Counted from the first letter of the stretch, positions 48,794 to 58,371 are shown. The stretch: 64,000 bases of DNA from Trabulsiella odontotermitis (GCF_030053895.1 NZ_CP125781.1:4464001-4528000); one strand, 5' to 3'. The notes: generated by a model not told the origin, from the letters alone. A program made the numbers and translations.

Positions 48794-50789
48794 AGATCTG
48801 GCGAACGCGCTCCGTGCTCTAAGCATGGACGCAGTACAGAAAGCGAAATCCGGTCACCCCGGTGCCCCGATGGGTATGGCTGACATTGCCGAAGTCCTGT
48901 GGCGTGATTTCCTGAACCATAACCCGCAGAATCCGTCCTGGGCAGACCGTGACCGTTTCGTGCTGTCTAACGGCCACGGCTCCATGCTGATTTACAGCCT
49001 GCTGCACCTCACCGGCTACGACCTGCCGATGGAAGAGCTGAAAAACTTCCGTCAGCTGCATTCAAAAACCCCGGGCCACCCGGAAGTGGGTTACACCGCC
49101 GGGGTCGAAACCACCACCGGCCCGCTGGGTCAGGGCATTGCAAATGCGGTGGGTATGGCGATTGCCGAGAAAACTCTGGCAGCACAGTTCAACCGTCCGG
49201 GTCATGACATCGTTGACCACTTCACCTATGCCTTTATGGGTGACGGCTGCATGATGGAGGGTATCTCCCACGAAGTGTGCTCCCTGGCGGGCACCCTGAA
49301 ACTGGGCAAACTGGTGGCGTTCTATGACGATAACGGCATCTCCATTGACGGTCACGTGGAAGGCTGGTTCACCGACGACACCGCGAAACGCTTTGAGGCC
49401 TATGGCTGGCATGTGGTGCGCGGCGTGGATGGTCACGATGCCGCCGCCATTAAACGTGCGGTGGAAGAAGCCCGTGCGGTGACGGACAAACCGTCCCTGC
49501 TGATGTGCAAAACCATCATCGGATTCGGTTCACCGAACAAGGCCGGTACGCACGATTCTCACGGTGCGCCGCTGGGTGAGGCGGAAGTGGCCGCCACCCG
49601 CGAACAGCTGGGCTGGAAATACGCGCCGTTTGAAATCCCGTCTGAAATCTATGCACAGTGGGATGCAAAAGAAGCCGGACAGGCGAAAGAATCTGCCTGG
49701 AATGACAAATTTGCTGCTTATGCGAAAGCCTTCCCGCAGGAAGCTGCAGAGTTCACCCGCCGTATGAAGGGTGATATGCCGGCGGACTTCGCGGCGAAAG
49801 CGCAGGCGTGGATTGAAAGCCTGCAGGCGAATCCGGCGAAAATCGCCAGCCGTAAGGCGTCGCAGAACGCGATTGAAGCCTTCGGCCCGTGGCTGCCGGA
49901 GTTCCTCGGCGGCTCCGCGGACCTGGCGCCATCCAACCTGACCCTGTGGTCCGGTTCGAAAGCCATCAATGAAGACGCGGCAGGCAACTACATTCACTAC
50001 GGCGTGCGCGAATTCGGTATGACCGCCATTGCCAACGGCATTGCGCTGCACGGCGGTTTCCTGCCGTACACCTCCACCTTCCTGATGTTTGTGGAATACG
50101 CACGTAACGCGGTGCGCATGGCGGCGCTGATGAAGCAGCGTCAGGTAATGGTCTACACCCATGACTCCATCGGTCTGGGCGAAGACGGCCCGACCCACCA
50201 GCCGGTTGAGCAGATGGCGTCCCTGCGCGTGACCCCGAACATGAGCCTGTGGCGTCCGTGCGACCAGGTGGAATCGGCGGTGGCGTGGAAATACGGCGTG
50301 GAGCGTCATGACGGCCCAACCGCGCTGATTCTGTCCCGTCAGAACCTGGCGCAGCAGGCGCGTACCGCGAAACAACTGGCGGATATCGCCCGTGGCGGTT
50401 ATGTGCTGAAAGACTGCGCCGGTCAGCCGGAGCTTATCTTCATTGCCACCGGCTCGGAAGTGGAGCTGGCGGTTGCCGCGTGGGAAAAACTGACTGCGGA
50501 AGGGGTGAAGGCGCGCGTGGTTTCCATGCCGTCCACCGACGCGTTCGACAAACAGGATGCGGCCTACCGTGAATCCGTGCTGCCGAAAGCGGTCAGCGCC
50601 CGCGTGGCGGTGGAAGCGGGTATCGCGGATTACTGGTACAAGTACACCGGGCTGAACGGTGCTATCGTCGGGATGACCACCTTCGGTGAGTCGGCTCCGG
50701 CTGAGAAACTGTTTGCGTTATATGGCTTCACGCCAGAAAACGTGGTGGCACAAGCGAAAGCGCTACTGGCAACGCCATTACAGCAATAA
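48780..50789 (+). CDS. Transketolase
   Basis: 669 residues from MSPRRDLANALRALSMD. This ATG overlaps the transaldolase stop by 14 bp; longer upstream frames only run inside tal. ThDP motif GDGCMMEGISHEV (about residue 155), substrate and phosphate residues in HSKTPGHPEVGYTAGVETTTGPLGQG (about 95-120), catalytic Glu in RDGVREFGM-type segment (GVREFGMTAIANG, about 410). Converts E4P plus xylulose 5-P to F6P plus GAP. A locus copy beside the usual tktA and tktB. Good TktA-like conservation, so active. Confidence 0.95.
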   Translation: MSPRRDLANALRALSMDAVQKAKSGHPGAPMGMADIAEVLWRDFLNHNPQNPSWADRDRFVLSNGHGSMLIYSLLHLTGYDLPMEELKNFRQLHSKTPGHPEVGYTAGVETTTGPLGQGIANAVGMAIAEKTLAAQFNRPGHDIVDHFTYAFMGDGCMMEGISHEVCSLAGTLKLGKLVAFYDDNGISIDGHVEGWFTDDTAKRFEAYGWHVVRGVDGHDAAAIKRAVEEARAVTDKPSLLMCKTIIGFGSPNKAGTHDSHGAPLGEAEVAATREQLGWKYAPFEIPSEIYAQWDAKEAGQAKESAWNDKFAAYAKAFPQEAAEFTRRMKGDMPADFAAKAQAWIESLQANPAKIASRKASQNAIEAFGPWLPEFLGGSADLAPSNLTLWSGSKAINEDAAGNYIHYGVREFGMTAIANGIALHGGFLPYTSTFLMFVEYARNAVRMAALMKQRQVMVYTHDSIGLGEDGPTHQPVEQMASLRVTPNMSLWRPCDQVESAVAWKYGVERHDGPTALILSRQNLAQQARTAKQLADIARGGYVLKDCAGQPELIFIATGSEVELAVAAWEKLTAEGVKARVVSMPSTDAFDKQDAAYRESVLPKAVSARVAVEAGIADYWYKYTGLNGAIVGMTTFGESAPAEKLFALYGFTPENVVAQAKALLATPLQQ

Positions 50790-50806
50790 GGGAGGTAAAG
50801 ATCAGC

Positions 50807-51655
50807 ATGAACAAACTGGTTATTGGTGTGAATACGGCGATGTTTGACGGCGTCGATACCGACATCGCCTTCAGTACCATCCGTCAGGCCGGGTTTCGCT
50901 ATGTGGAGCTGGCATACAACCAGGGCTACGTGGGCGACATGCCGCCGGAACTGTTTCAGGAAGGCAACGCCCGCTACATCCGCGAGCTGCTGGAAAAACA
51001 CGATCTGCGCACCCAGGCGCTGGGCGCCACGATGAACATGGGCGCGCCGGATGCGGTGGCACAGTTTACGCAGCGCATTCAGTTTGCCAGCATGATTGGC
51101 GCGACCTGGATCAACATCTGCGTGGGCCGCAGTGCGGACCGGGCGCGTATTATCAATAACCTGCGCGAGCTGGCGCCAGTCGCGGAAGCGCATCAGTGCG
51201 TGATCTGCCTGGAAAACGGCGGCGATCCGAATTATGACGTGTTCCGTCTGGCCGATGACGGCTTCGTGCTACTGGACGCCATCGACAGCCCGGCAGTGGC
51301 CTTTAACGTGGATGCGGGCAACATCGTGTCGCTCTGCCCTGACGTTGACGCCATTGAAGAAGCCATCAACATGCTGCCAGGCGCGCAACACTGCCACCTG
51401 AAAGATCTTGAAGTACGCGACGGTGAAGTGCATTTCACGCCGATGGGCCAGGGTCAACTGAACTATGTCCCCATGCTGAAAGCCCTTGAAGCGCGCGCGA
51501 TCCCGTGCAGCCTGGAAATTCCGTTACGAATGCACCGTCAGCGTGACAGCTACCCGGTGCGTGCCGATGCGCCCGTCGATCCGGCACGCAGCCTTGACGT
51601 CCTGATTCAGTCTCGCGAGGCTCTGGAAAGAATGACAGGTTACAGCGTGAGTTAA
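50807..51655 (+). CDS. TIM-barrel sugar isomerase/epimerase
   Basis: 282 residues of the AP-endonuclease-2-like (xylose-isomerase-like) barrel. The metal-binding acids and His appear in CLENGGDPNYDV (Glu), NVDAGNI (Asp), HCHLKDLEV (His) and IPCSLEIPLRMHRQ (Glu). The family contains hydroxypyruvate isomerase, D-tagatose 3-epimerase and 2-oxo-tetronate isomerase OtnI. Which one is not clear. It is 17 bp after the transketolase in the same operon, so it acts on a ketose or ketose acid of this pathway. Confidence 0.8.
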   Translation: MNKLVIGVNTAMFDGVDTDIAFSTIRQAGFRYVELAYNQGYVGDMPPELFQEGNARYIRELLEKHDLRTQALGATMNMGAPDAVAQFTQRIQFASMIGATWINICVGRSADRARIINNLRELAPVAEAHQCVICLENGGDPNYDVFRLADDGFVLLDAIDSPAVAFNVDAGNIVSLCPDVDAIEEAINMLPGAQHCHLKDLEVRDGEVHFTPMGQGQLNYVPMLKALEARAIPCSLEIPLRMHRQRDSYPVRADAPVDPARSLDVLIQSREALERMTGYSVS

Positions 51656-52020
51656 AAAAATAGACAACGACGCTCATCACGACATTCAGATAATAACGTG
51701 ATGAATGAAATGCTGAGCGTAATTTGTCTGTCCTTTACAGCGTGAAGTTTTATTTTCCCTGCACACTCATTTTTGCCGGGAAACAGATTTCTATTGCCAT
51801 GAAAAATATCAAAAAAAACCTGAAGCGTATTTTTCATGTTATGTGATTAAGCTCTCATACAGTTATTTGTCATTATGCTGTTATATAATTAACAAAAGAA
51901 CATACATAGTTCTTTTGTTCACTAAAATAAAAAAACAAGTAACATCAATAGAGTACTTAAGCTTCATTGGTTAATTGCGTTTATTTCTAATAACGTTCCC
52001 TATTAAACTGAAGGTTAATT
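51656..52020. promoter_or_regulatory. AT-rich intergenic region before the MFS gene
   Basis: 365 bp without a gene. Contains TATAAT (51884-51889) and directly after it a perfect 11-bp inverted repeat (51891-51919). Likely an independent regulated promoter for the MFS and dehydrogenase genes. Confidence 0.6.
51891..51919. promoter_or_regulatory. Perfect palindromic operator near the MFS promoter
   Basis: AACAAAAGAAC, ATACATA, GTTCTTTTGTT. The 11-bp arms contain GAACAT and GTTC like the other sites of this locus, and the element lies directly after a TATAAT box. A repressor-type site is the best guess. Confidence 0.65.
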
Positions 52021-53343
52021 ATGTCTCACTCTACTATTACGCCACCATCAAACGCACAGAAACCAACGAATTTCCGCTGGGTTATCTTTGCAACGATGTT
52101 CTTCTTATTAGCGGTTAACCTCATGGACCGTATTACGCTGTCTATCGGGATGCCCTATATCAAAGAAGAATTTAATCTTTCACCCACCACACAGGGGTTG
52201 ATTCTCAGTAGTTTCTTCTGGTCTTACGCATTATTACAGGTTCCCGGCGGCTGGTTGCTCGATCGCTTCGGACCACGAAAAGTGATCACCGGCGCGCTGT
52301 TTGGCTGGGGATTCTTCCAGGCGATTATCGGTCTTGCCAGCGGCGGGATCAGCCTGATCCTGTCCCGTATCGGCCTGGGCGTTATGGAAGCACCGGTATC
52401 GCCAAGCGGCGCAAAACTGAGCTCGACCTGGCTGACCCAGTCTGAAAGAGGCCGCGGCGCAGTCATTATGGACTCCGGCAGCCCGCTCGGCGTCGCCCTC
52501 GGCGGCATCATCGTTGCGCACCTGATTGTGCTGTTCGACTCCTGGCGCGTGACCTTCGTGATCGTCGGTTTGTTCACCATGCTGTTGGGTTTCATTGCCT
52601 GGAAAGTCCTGCGTGACCGCCCTTCCGAACACCCGAGCGTGGATCAGAGAGAGGTCGAGTATATTGCCGCAGGAAACGCCGTCAGCGCCTCTGGTACTGA
52701 CGATACCGCGCCGACCAAAGGGCTCGGCATCAGCTGGTTCACCATGATTGCCATCATGGTCGGTCGCGCCTCCTGGGGGATGGTTTACTGGGGGCTGCTC
52801 ACCTGGGGTCCGAGCTACCTGGCCCAGGCGCAACATCTGGAACTGGCGGCCATCGGTAACTCCACGTTCCTGATTTTCATCATGGGGACGCTCGGTTGTC
52901 TGTTCAGCGGCTTCTTCGTCGATTTCCTGGTGAAAAGAGGCATCACCCATAACGTGGCGCTGAAAACACTGCTGTCGCTTTCCGGGATTGTCGGGCTGGG
53001 GTCGCTGTACGCGCTGGCGACGATCACCGATCCTACCATCGCTGTCGGTCTGCTGGCGGTTGCCGCCTTCTTTATGATGTTTGGCAGCCTGTACTGGAGC
53101 TTCCCGGCGATTCTGGCACCGAAAGATCGTGTCGGTCTGGTGGGCGGTTTAATGAACATGGCGAACAGCTGCGCAGGGATCCTGGTGCCGATTCTGGTCG
53201 GTGTCATTCTGCAGGCGACCGGCAGTTATGAAAGCGTGCTGGTTTACTTCGCTGTCTGCGCCGGTTTCTATACCGTCGGCACATTGTGCATTAACTTCAA
53301 CAAATTGCCGGTGAAAAACGGTCAGTTATCGTTCCAGAAATAA
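52021..53343 (+). CDS. MFS transporter, ACS (GudP/GarP/ExuT) type
   Basis: 440 residues with 12 membrane segments. The N-terminal FFLLAVNLMDRITLSIGMPYI and loop DRFGPRKVITG are typical of the anion:cation symporter family that imports hexuronates, glucarate, galactonate and tartrate-like acids. It follows the AT-rich promoter region and is 15 bp before the dehydrogenase. Suggests that a sugar acid rather than, or besides, a polyol is the imported substrate of the locus. Confidence 0.88.
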   Translation: MSHSTITPPSNAQKPTNFRWVIFATMFFLLAVNLMDRITLSIGMPYIKEEFNLSPTTQGLILSSFFWSYALLQVPGGWLLDRFGPRKVITGALFGWGFFQAIIGLASGGISLILSRIGLGVMEAPVSPSGAKLSSTWLTQSERGRGAVIMDSGSPLGVALGGIIVAHLIVLFDSWRVTFVIVGLFTMLLGFIAWKVLRDRPSEHPSVDQREVEYIAAGNAVSASGTDDTAPTKGLGISWFTMIAIMVGRASWGMVYWGLLTWGPSYLAQAQHLELAAIGNSTFLIFIMGTLGCLFSGFFVDFLVKRGITHNVALKTLLSLSGIVGLGSLYALATITDPTIAVGLLAVAAFFMMFGSLYWSFPAILAPKDRVGLVGGLMNMANSCAGILVPILVGVILQATGSYESVLVYFAVCAGFYTVGTLCINFNKLPVKNGQLSFQK

Positions 53344-53358
53344 TAAGAGGATGTCGCG

Positions 53359-54300
53359 ATGTCTGCTGTGATATTACGCGTTGATAAAGTCCCGGATAGC
53401 TTAGCGGAACAATTAGCGCGGGATTACACGCTGTACGAATATAACAAACTGTCTGCAGAACCATTAAGCGCCATTGCCGGGGAAATTAAGGTGATTCTGG
53501 CCAGCGGGGAATCGAAGGTGGAAGCCTCGCTGATCGAACAATTACCTGCGTTAAAATTGATTGCTGTATTTGGTGTCGGTTATGACGGCGTGGATATCCA
53601 CGCCGCTTTCCGGCGGAATATTCAGGTCACCAATACGCCGGATATTTTAACCGACGACGTCGCGGATCTCGGCATTGCCTTAATGCTGAACGTCTCGCGG
53701 CAGATCATTGGCGCACAGCGGTTTATCGAGCGGGGAGACTGGCCATTCGGCGCTTACCCGCCATCAACGAAAGTCAGTGGCAGCCGCCTGGGCATTGTTG
53801 GCTACGGGCGCATCGGACGGGCGGTGGCGCACAGAGCGAAGGGTTTCGCCATGCGCATCGGCTGTTTTGACCGTTATCCGGTCGAAAGTGAAGACGTCGT
53901 GTTTTACCCCACGCTGGTGGAACTGGCGCAGAACAGCGACGTATTAATGGTCTGCGCCAGCGCAGGCAAGGAGAGTGCAAAACTGATCAACCGCGAAGTG
54001 CTGGCAGCGTTAGGTAGCAACGGCATTTTGATTAACATCGCCCGCGGAAGTGTGGTGGATGAAGAGGCGCTGGTTGATGCCATCACCACCGGTACGCTTG
54101 GCGGTGCGGGCATTGACGTGTTTGCCAACGAACCGCATGTGCCGCGCGAATTGCTTAATCGCGATAACGTCGTCGTCACGCCACATATCGGCAGTGCAAC
54201 CCGCGCCACGCGGGCCGCTATGGCAAAACTGGTGATGGATAACATTGCCGCATTTAATGCCGGGCAGCCTTTGTTAACCCCGGTACCCCAACCGAAATAA
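53359..54300 (+). CDS. D-2-hydroxyacid dehydrogenase
   Basis: 313 residues. NAD(P)-binding GIVGYGRIGRAVAHRAKG (about residues 145-162), then catalytic Arg in NIARGSVVDEEAL (about 230), Glu in DVFANEPHVP (about 258) and His in VVTPHIGSATRATR (about 277). It belongs to the GhrB/PdxB/glyoxylate-hydroxypyruvate reductase superfamily. With the ACS-type permease it suggests oxidation or reduction of a 2-hydroxy sugar acid. Cofactor preference not clear. Confidence 0.88.
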   Translation: MSAVILRVDKVPDSLAEQLARDYTLYEYNKLSAEPLSAIAGEIKVILASGESKVEASLIEQLPALKLIAVFGVGYDGVDIHAAFRRNIQVTNTPDILTDDVADLGIALMLNVSRQIIGAQRFIERGDWPFGAYPPSTKVSGSRLGIVGYGRIGRAVAHRAKGFAMRIGCFDRYPVESEDVVFYPTLVELAQNSDVLMVCASAGKESAKLINREVLAALGSNGILINIARGSVVDEEALVDAITTGTLGGAGIDVFANEPHVPRELLNRDNVVVTPHIGSATRATRAAMAKLVMDNIAAFNAGQPLLTPVPQPK

Positions 54301-54344
54301 TCCTCTCATCCGTGCCTGTCTTTACAGGCACGGATTTTTTCCCT

Positions 54345-55241
54345 TTACGCTTCCTGCATCGCCGTTTGTAAAAACGCGCGGCACTGTCTTTCGTTATCCC
54401 ACAAATCATCCTGTTCGGTGGTACGCATTTCAACGGCGATGGAGATCGGGCCGAGCTCCTGCGGCAGCGGCAAACTCAGCGCGGTGCGGACAATCTCTGC
54501 GGCTGTGCGTGGCGTCAGAAAACCCGGTTCGCCGAATTTCATGTGGTAGTCGCCATACCCTTCCGCTTTTGGATCCAGAATGGCGTTGGCGAGATGCAAC
54601 TGGGAAATCAGCGGGGCGGCGAGCCGCAGCGATTGCGCCAGATCTTCCTCGTTCAGCGCAACATGGGCGCTGTCCCAGGCAAGATACAGTTTCGGGCAAT
54701 CTTTACGCAGTTGTGTCATCCACGCCACCGTTTCATCCGTCGGGCCAATCAGTTGGCATTTGTGCGCGAAACGATCGAGCGGCTCCACCTGCATCAGCAT
54801 CGTCGGGTACTGCTTAATTTCTTCGCCGATGCGGATCAGCGCTTCACCAAATCCTTTTTTTGCCTCTTCCCGACGCGCTTCGCCTGGATCGCTGCCGCTC
54901 ACCAGCGACAATTTTGTGGTGCCGCACGCTGCCGCCAGATGCACCAGTTCGCAGGCACGCCGGATGGATTTCTCCCGCAGCGCGCTGTCCAGGCTGCTGA
55001 GATTCAGGTTATCTCTGAGTAGTTCAAAGGTCAGCCATTGGGTTACACGCAAATGCTGCTGTTCGGCAATGGAACGGATGGCCCTGGCGATGTCGGGTTG
55101 TTTAATAATGCCGGTCTCAAACCCCTGATAATAATCGGTGGCCGCTACCTGCCGGATGACCTGCAGGATGGCGTTTTCATCATTCGCCAGCGGGAAGAAA
55201 AGTTCGGCAATATGGGCGGATGGATACAATGTTGTTTTCAT
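54345..55241 (-). CDS. Second TIM-barrel sugar isomerase/epimerase
   Basis: 298 residues, MKTTLYPSAHIAELFFPLAND. It has the AP-endonuclease-2 fold with candidate metal residues in LMQVEPLDRF (Glu, about 150), YLAWDSAHVAL (Asp/His, about 190), QLHLANAI (His, about 217) and SIAVEMRTTEQ (Glu, about 268). Sequence clearly differs from the first isomerase of the locus. It points toward the dehydrogenase and has its own promoter region containing TGAAC-N4-GTTCA. Substrate unknown. Confidence 0.75.
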   Translation of the reverse strand: MKTTLYPSAHIAELFFPLANDENAILQVIRQVAATDYYQGFETGIIKQPDIARAIRSIAEQQHLRVTQWLTFELLRDNLNLSSLDSALREKSIRRACELVHLAAACGTTKLSLVSGSDPGEARREEAKKGFGEALIRIGEEIKQYPTMLMQVEPLDRFAHKCQLIGPTDETVAWMTQLRKDCPKLYLAWDSAHVALNEEDLAQSLRLAAPLISQLHLANAILDPKAEGYGDYHMKFGEPGFLTPRTAAEIVRTALSLPLPQELGPISIAVEMRTTEQDDLWDNERQCRAFLQTAMQEA

Positions 55242-55302
55242 GGTGCTGTCACTGCCTCCTGGTTTAATCAGTTCGCATTTTTATGAGATTATATCGCACC
55301 AT

Positions 55303-55316
55303 TGAACTTATGTTCA
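55303..55316. promoter_or_regulatory. TGAAC-N4-GTTCA palindrome, second copy
   Basis: TGAACTTATGTTCA about 60 bp upstream of the 55241 start (minus strand). Same arms as 47220-47233; a GAACATTT half-site follows at 55331-55338. Confidence 0.55.
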
Positions 55317-55418
55317 CTATAAGAACACAAGAACATTTAGAATTTTGATCGCGATCGTATGTGATGTAAAACGCCCGGCACTCAAAAGGTTATCGCCCTT
55401 CGGAGACACGCAAAAACG

Positions 55419-55434
55419 CGTGATCCTGTTCACA
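55419..55434. promoter_or_regulatory. CRP-like site upstream of ppc
   Basis: CGTGATCCTGTTCACA has CGTGA and TCACA arms with a 6-bp spacer. Could serve the minus-strand isomerase gene (about 180 bp upstream of its start) or ppc. Prediction only. Confidence 0.45.
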
Positions 55435-55638
55435 TTTCGATAAGCATTACTTATCTGACACAACTCAAATTAAATTTTGCAAATTGCCCGCTTTTTTTCG
55501 TCTGCTGAAGCGTTTTCGCAGCAATTGACGTGGGGGTGTTTACGTGGCTTTATAAAAGACGGGGTCTTTTTGCCCGCCGTCCAGATTCACGGGCGACAGG
55601 CATAACAAAATAAAATGAGATGGGGTGTCTGGGGTAAC

Positions 55639-58290
55639 ATGAACGAACAATATTCCGCTTTGCGTAGTAATGTCAGTATGCTCGGCAAATTACTGGGCGA
55701 CACAATTAAAGATGCACTCGGTGAAAACATTCTTGATCGTGTCGAAACCATCCGTAAGCTGTCCAAATCGTCCCGCGCGGGCAATGAAGCTAACCGTCAG
55801 GAACTGCTCACCACGCTGCAAAATCTGTCTAATGATGAGCTGTTGCCCGTTGCGCGCGCCTTCAGCCAGTTTCTGAATCTGGCCAATACCGCCGAGCAAT
55901 ACCACAGCATTTCGCCGAAAGGCGAGGCCGCCAGCAATCCGGAAGTTATTGCCCGTACGCTGCGTAAGCTCAAAGACCAACCCGATCTCACCGAAGACAC
56001 CATTAAAAAAGCCGTCGAGTCACTGTCGCTGGAACTGGTACTTACCGCGCATCCGACCGAGATCACACGTCGTACGCTGATCCATAAAATGGTCGAAGTG
56101 AACACTTGCTTAAAGCAGCTCGACAACAAAGATATCGCCGATTACGAACGCCACCAGCTGATGCGCCGCCTGCGCCAGTTGATCGCCCAGTCCTGGCATA
56201 CTGATGAAATCCGTAAATACCGCCCAAGCCCGGTGGATGAAGCCAAATGGGGCTTTGCGGTGGTGGAAAACAGCCTGTGGGAAGGCGTGCCGAACTACCT
56301 GCGTGAGCTGAACGAACAGCTCGAAGAACACCTGAACTATCGCCTGCCGGTGGATTTTGTGCCGGTCCGTTTCACCTCCTGGATGGGCGGCGACCGCGAT
56401 GGCAACCCGAACGTGACCGCCGATATCACCCGCCACGTGCTGCTGCTGAGCCGCTGGAAGGCCACCGACCTGTTCCTGAAAGATATTCAGTTGCTCATTT
56501 CTGAGCTGTCGATGGTCGACTGCACCGACGAACTGCGCGCGCTGGTTGGCGAAGAAGGCGCCACCGAGCCTTACCGCTATCTGATGAAAAAACTGCGCAG
56601 CCAGCTGATGGCGACGCAGTCCTGGCTGGAAGCGCGTCTGAAGGGCGAGAAATTGCCGAAACCTGCCGGATTACTGACGCAGAACGAGCAGCTTTGGGAC
56701 CCACTGTACGCCTGCTACCGGTCTCTGCAGGCCTGCGGTATGGGGATCATCGCCAATGGCGAACTGCTCGACACACTACGCCGCGTGAAGTGTTTTGGCG
56801 TGCCGCTGGTGCGTATCGATATTCGTCAGGAAAGCACCCGCCACACCGAAGCGCTGGGCGAGCTGACCCGTTATCTCGGCATTGGCGACTATGAAAGCTG
56901 GTCAGAAGCTGATAAACAAGCCTTCCTGATCCGCGAGCTGAATTCCAAACGTCCGCTGCTGCCGCGTCAGTGGGAGCCAAGCGACAACACCCGCGAAGTG
57001 CTGGAAACCTGCCAGGTGATTGCCGAAGCGCCACGCGGCTCCATCGCGGCGTATGTTATCTCGATGGCGAAAACACCGTCTGACGTGCTGGCCGTGCATC
57101 TGCTGCTGAAAGAAGCGGGTATCGGTTTTGCGCTGCCGGTTGCACCACTGTTTGAAACCCTCGACGACCTGAACAACGCCAATGATGTGATGACCCAGTT
57201 GCTCAACATCGACTGGTATCGCGGCTTTATTCAGGGCAAACAGATGGTGATGATTGGCTATTCCGACTCCGCAAAAGATGCGGGCGTGATGGCTGCCTCC
57301 TGGGCGCAGTATCAGGCGCAGGACGCGTTAATCAAAACCTGTGAAAAAGCGGGCATTGAACTGACGCTTTTCCACGGACGCGGCGGCTCGATTGGTCGTG
57401 GCGGCGCGCCAGCACATGCGGCGCTACTCTCGCAACCGCCGGGCAGCCTGAAAGGTGGTCTGCGTGTGACCGAGCAGGGCGAGATGATCCGCTTCAAATA
57501 CGGTCTGCCGGAAGTCACCATCAGCAGCCTGTCGCTTTATACCGGCGCGATCCTGGAAGCCAACCTGCTGCCGCCGCCGGAACCGAAAGCGGAATGGCGC
57601 CACATCATGGACGAGCTGTCCGATATCTCCTGCGAGATGTATCGCGGTTACGTACGTGAAAATAAAGATTTCGTTCCTTACTTCCGTTCGGCCACGCCGG
57701 AACAGGAACTGGGCAAACTGCCGCTCGGCTCGCGCCCGGCGAAACGTCGCCCGACCGGCGGGGTGGAATCCCTGCGCGCCATTCCGTGGATCTTCGCCTG
57801 GACACAGAACCGCCTGATGCTACCTGCCTGGCTTGGCGCGGGTGCTGCGTTGCAGAAAGTGGTTGAAGACGGCAAGCAGAGCGAACTGGAAACCATGTGT
57901 CGCGACTGGCCGTTCTTCTCTACCCGTCTCGGCATGCTGGAGATGGTCTTCTCCAAAGCGGACCTGTGGCTGGCAGAGTATTACGATCAACGTCTGGTAA
58001 AACCGGAACTGTGGGGGCTGGGCGAAGAGCTGCGTAAGCTGCTGGAAGCGGACATCAAAGTGGTGCTGGCCATCGCCAACGATGCACACCTGATGGCCGA
58101 TCTGCCGTGGATTGCCGAGTCCATCCAGTTACGTAACATCTACACTGACCCGCTGAACGTGCTGCAGGCAGAGCTGCTGCACCGTTCACGCCTGAGCGAG
58201 GAGAAAGGCAATGCGCCGGATCCGCGCGTCGAGCAGGCGCTGATGGTGACGATTGCCGGGGTTGCGGCGGGCATGCGTAATACTGGCTAA
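55639..58290 (+). CDS. ppc: Phosphoenolpyruvate carboxylase Ppc
   Basis: Anaplerotic enzyme, PEP + bicarbonate to oxaloacetate. 883 residues from MNEQYSALRSNVSML, the same as E. coli; the ATG eight codons upstream was rejected. Catalytic His in LVLTAHPTEITRRT (about 138), FHGRGGSIGRGG (about 580, flexible loop), GYSDSAKDAG (about 540), and the C-terminal MRNTG. In E. coli argE precedes ppc; here it follows the sugar locus. Confidence 0.99.
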   Translation: MNEQYSALRSNVSMLGKLLGDTIKDALGENILDRVETIRKLSKSSRAGNEANRQELLTTLQNLSNDELLPVARAFSQFLNLANTAEQYHSISPKGEAASNPEVIARTLRKLKDQPDLTEDTIKKAVESLSLELVLTAHPTEITRRTLIHKMVEVNTCLKQLDNKDIADYERHQLMRRLRQLIAQSWHTDEIRKYRPSPVDEAKWGFAVVENSLWEGVPNYLRELNEQLEEHLNYRLPVDFVPVRFTSWMGGDRDGNPNVTADITRHVLLLSRWKATDLFLKDIQLLISELSMVDCTDELRALVGEEGATEPYRYLMKKLRSQLMATQSWLEARLKGEKLPKPAGLLTQNEQLWDPLYACYRSLQACGMGIIANGELLDTLRRVKCFGVPLVRIDIRQESTRHTEALGELTRYLGIGDYESWSEADKQAFLIRELNSKRPLLPRQWEPSDNTREVLETCQVIAEAPRGSIAAYVISMAKTPSDVLAVHLLLKEAGIGFALPVAPLFETLDDLNNANDVMTQLLNIDWYRGFIQGKQMVMIGYSDSAKDAGVMAASWAQYQAQDALIKTCEKAGIELTLFHGRGGSIGRGGAPAHAALLSQPPGSLKGGLRVTEQGEMIRFKYGLPEVTISSLSLYTGAILEANLLPPPEPKAEWRHIMDELSDISCEMYRGYVRENKDFVPYFRSATPEQELGKLPLGSRPAKRRPTGGVESLRAIPWIFAWTQNRLMLPAWLGAGAALQKVVEDGKQSELETMCRDWPFFSTRLGMLEMVFSKADLWLAEYYDQRLVKPELWGLGEELRKLLEADIKVVLAIANDAHLMADLPWIAESIQLRNIYTDPLNVLQAELLHRSRLSEEKGNAPDPRVEQALMVTIAGVAAGMRNTG

Positions 58291-58303
58291 TTGACGCTGT
58301 TTA

Positions 58304-58336
58304 CTAAAAGGGCCACACCTTGTGTGGCCTTTTTTG
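58304..58336 (+). terminator. Terminator after ppc
   Basis: AAAAGGGCCACACC-TTG-TGTGGCC followed by TTTTTT. A typical intrinsic terminator with a short loop. Confidence 0.92.
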
Positions 58337-58371
58337 ATCGCAACAGGTAAGGTTGCCTCGTCGCAACAGGA

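Larger units (their letters stand above)
55242..55638. promoter_or_regulatory. Promoter region between the isomerase gene and ppc
   Basis: 397 bp without a gene. The left part holds TGAAC-TTAT-GTTCA (55303-55316) and GAACATTT (55331-55338), as in other promoters of the sugar locus. The middle has a CRP-like site CGTGA-N6-TCACA (55419-55434). The right part (TTGACG 55525-55530, TATAAA 55551-55556, 20 bp apart) belongs to ppc. argE, the usual neighbour, is absent. Confidence 0.6.

Noticed and set aside
49530..50375. 281-codon frame antisense to the transketolase gene
   Set aside because: Shadow of a highly biased coding sequence; the transketolase is intact.
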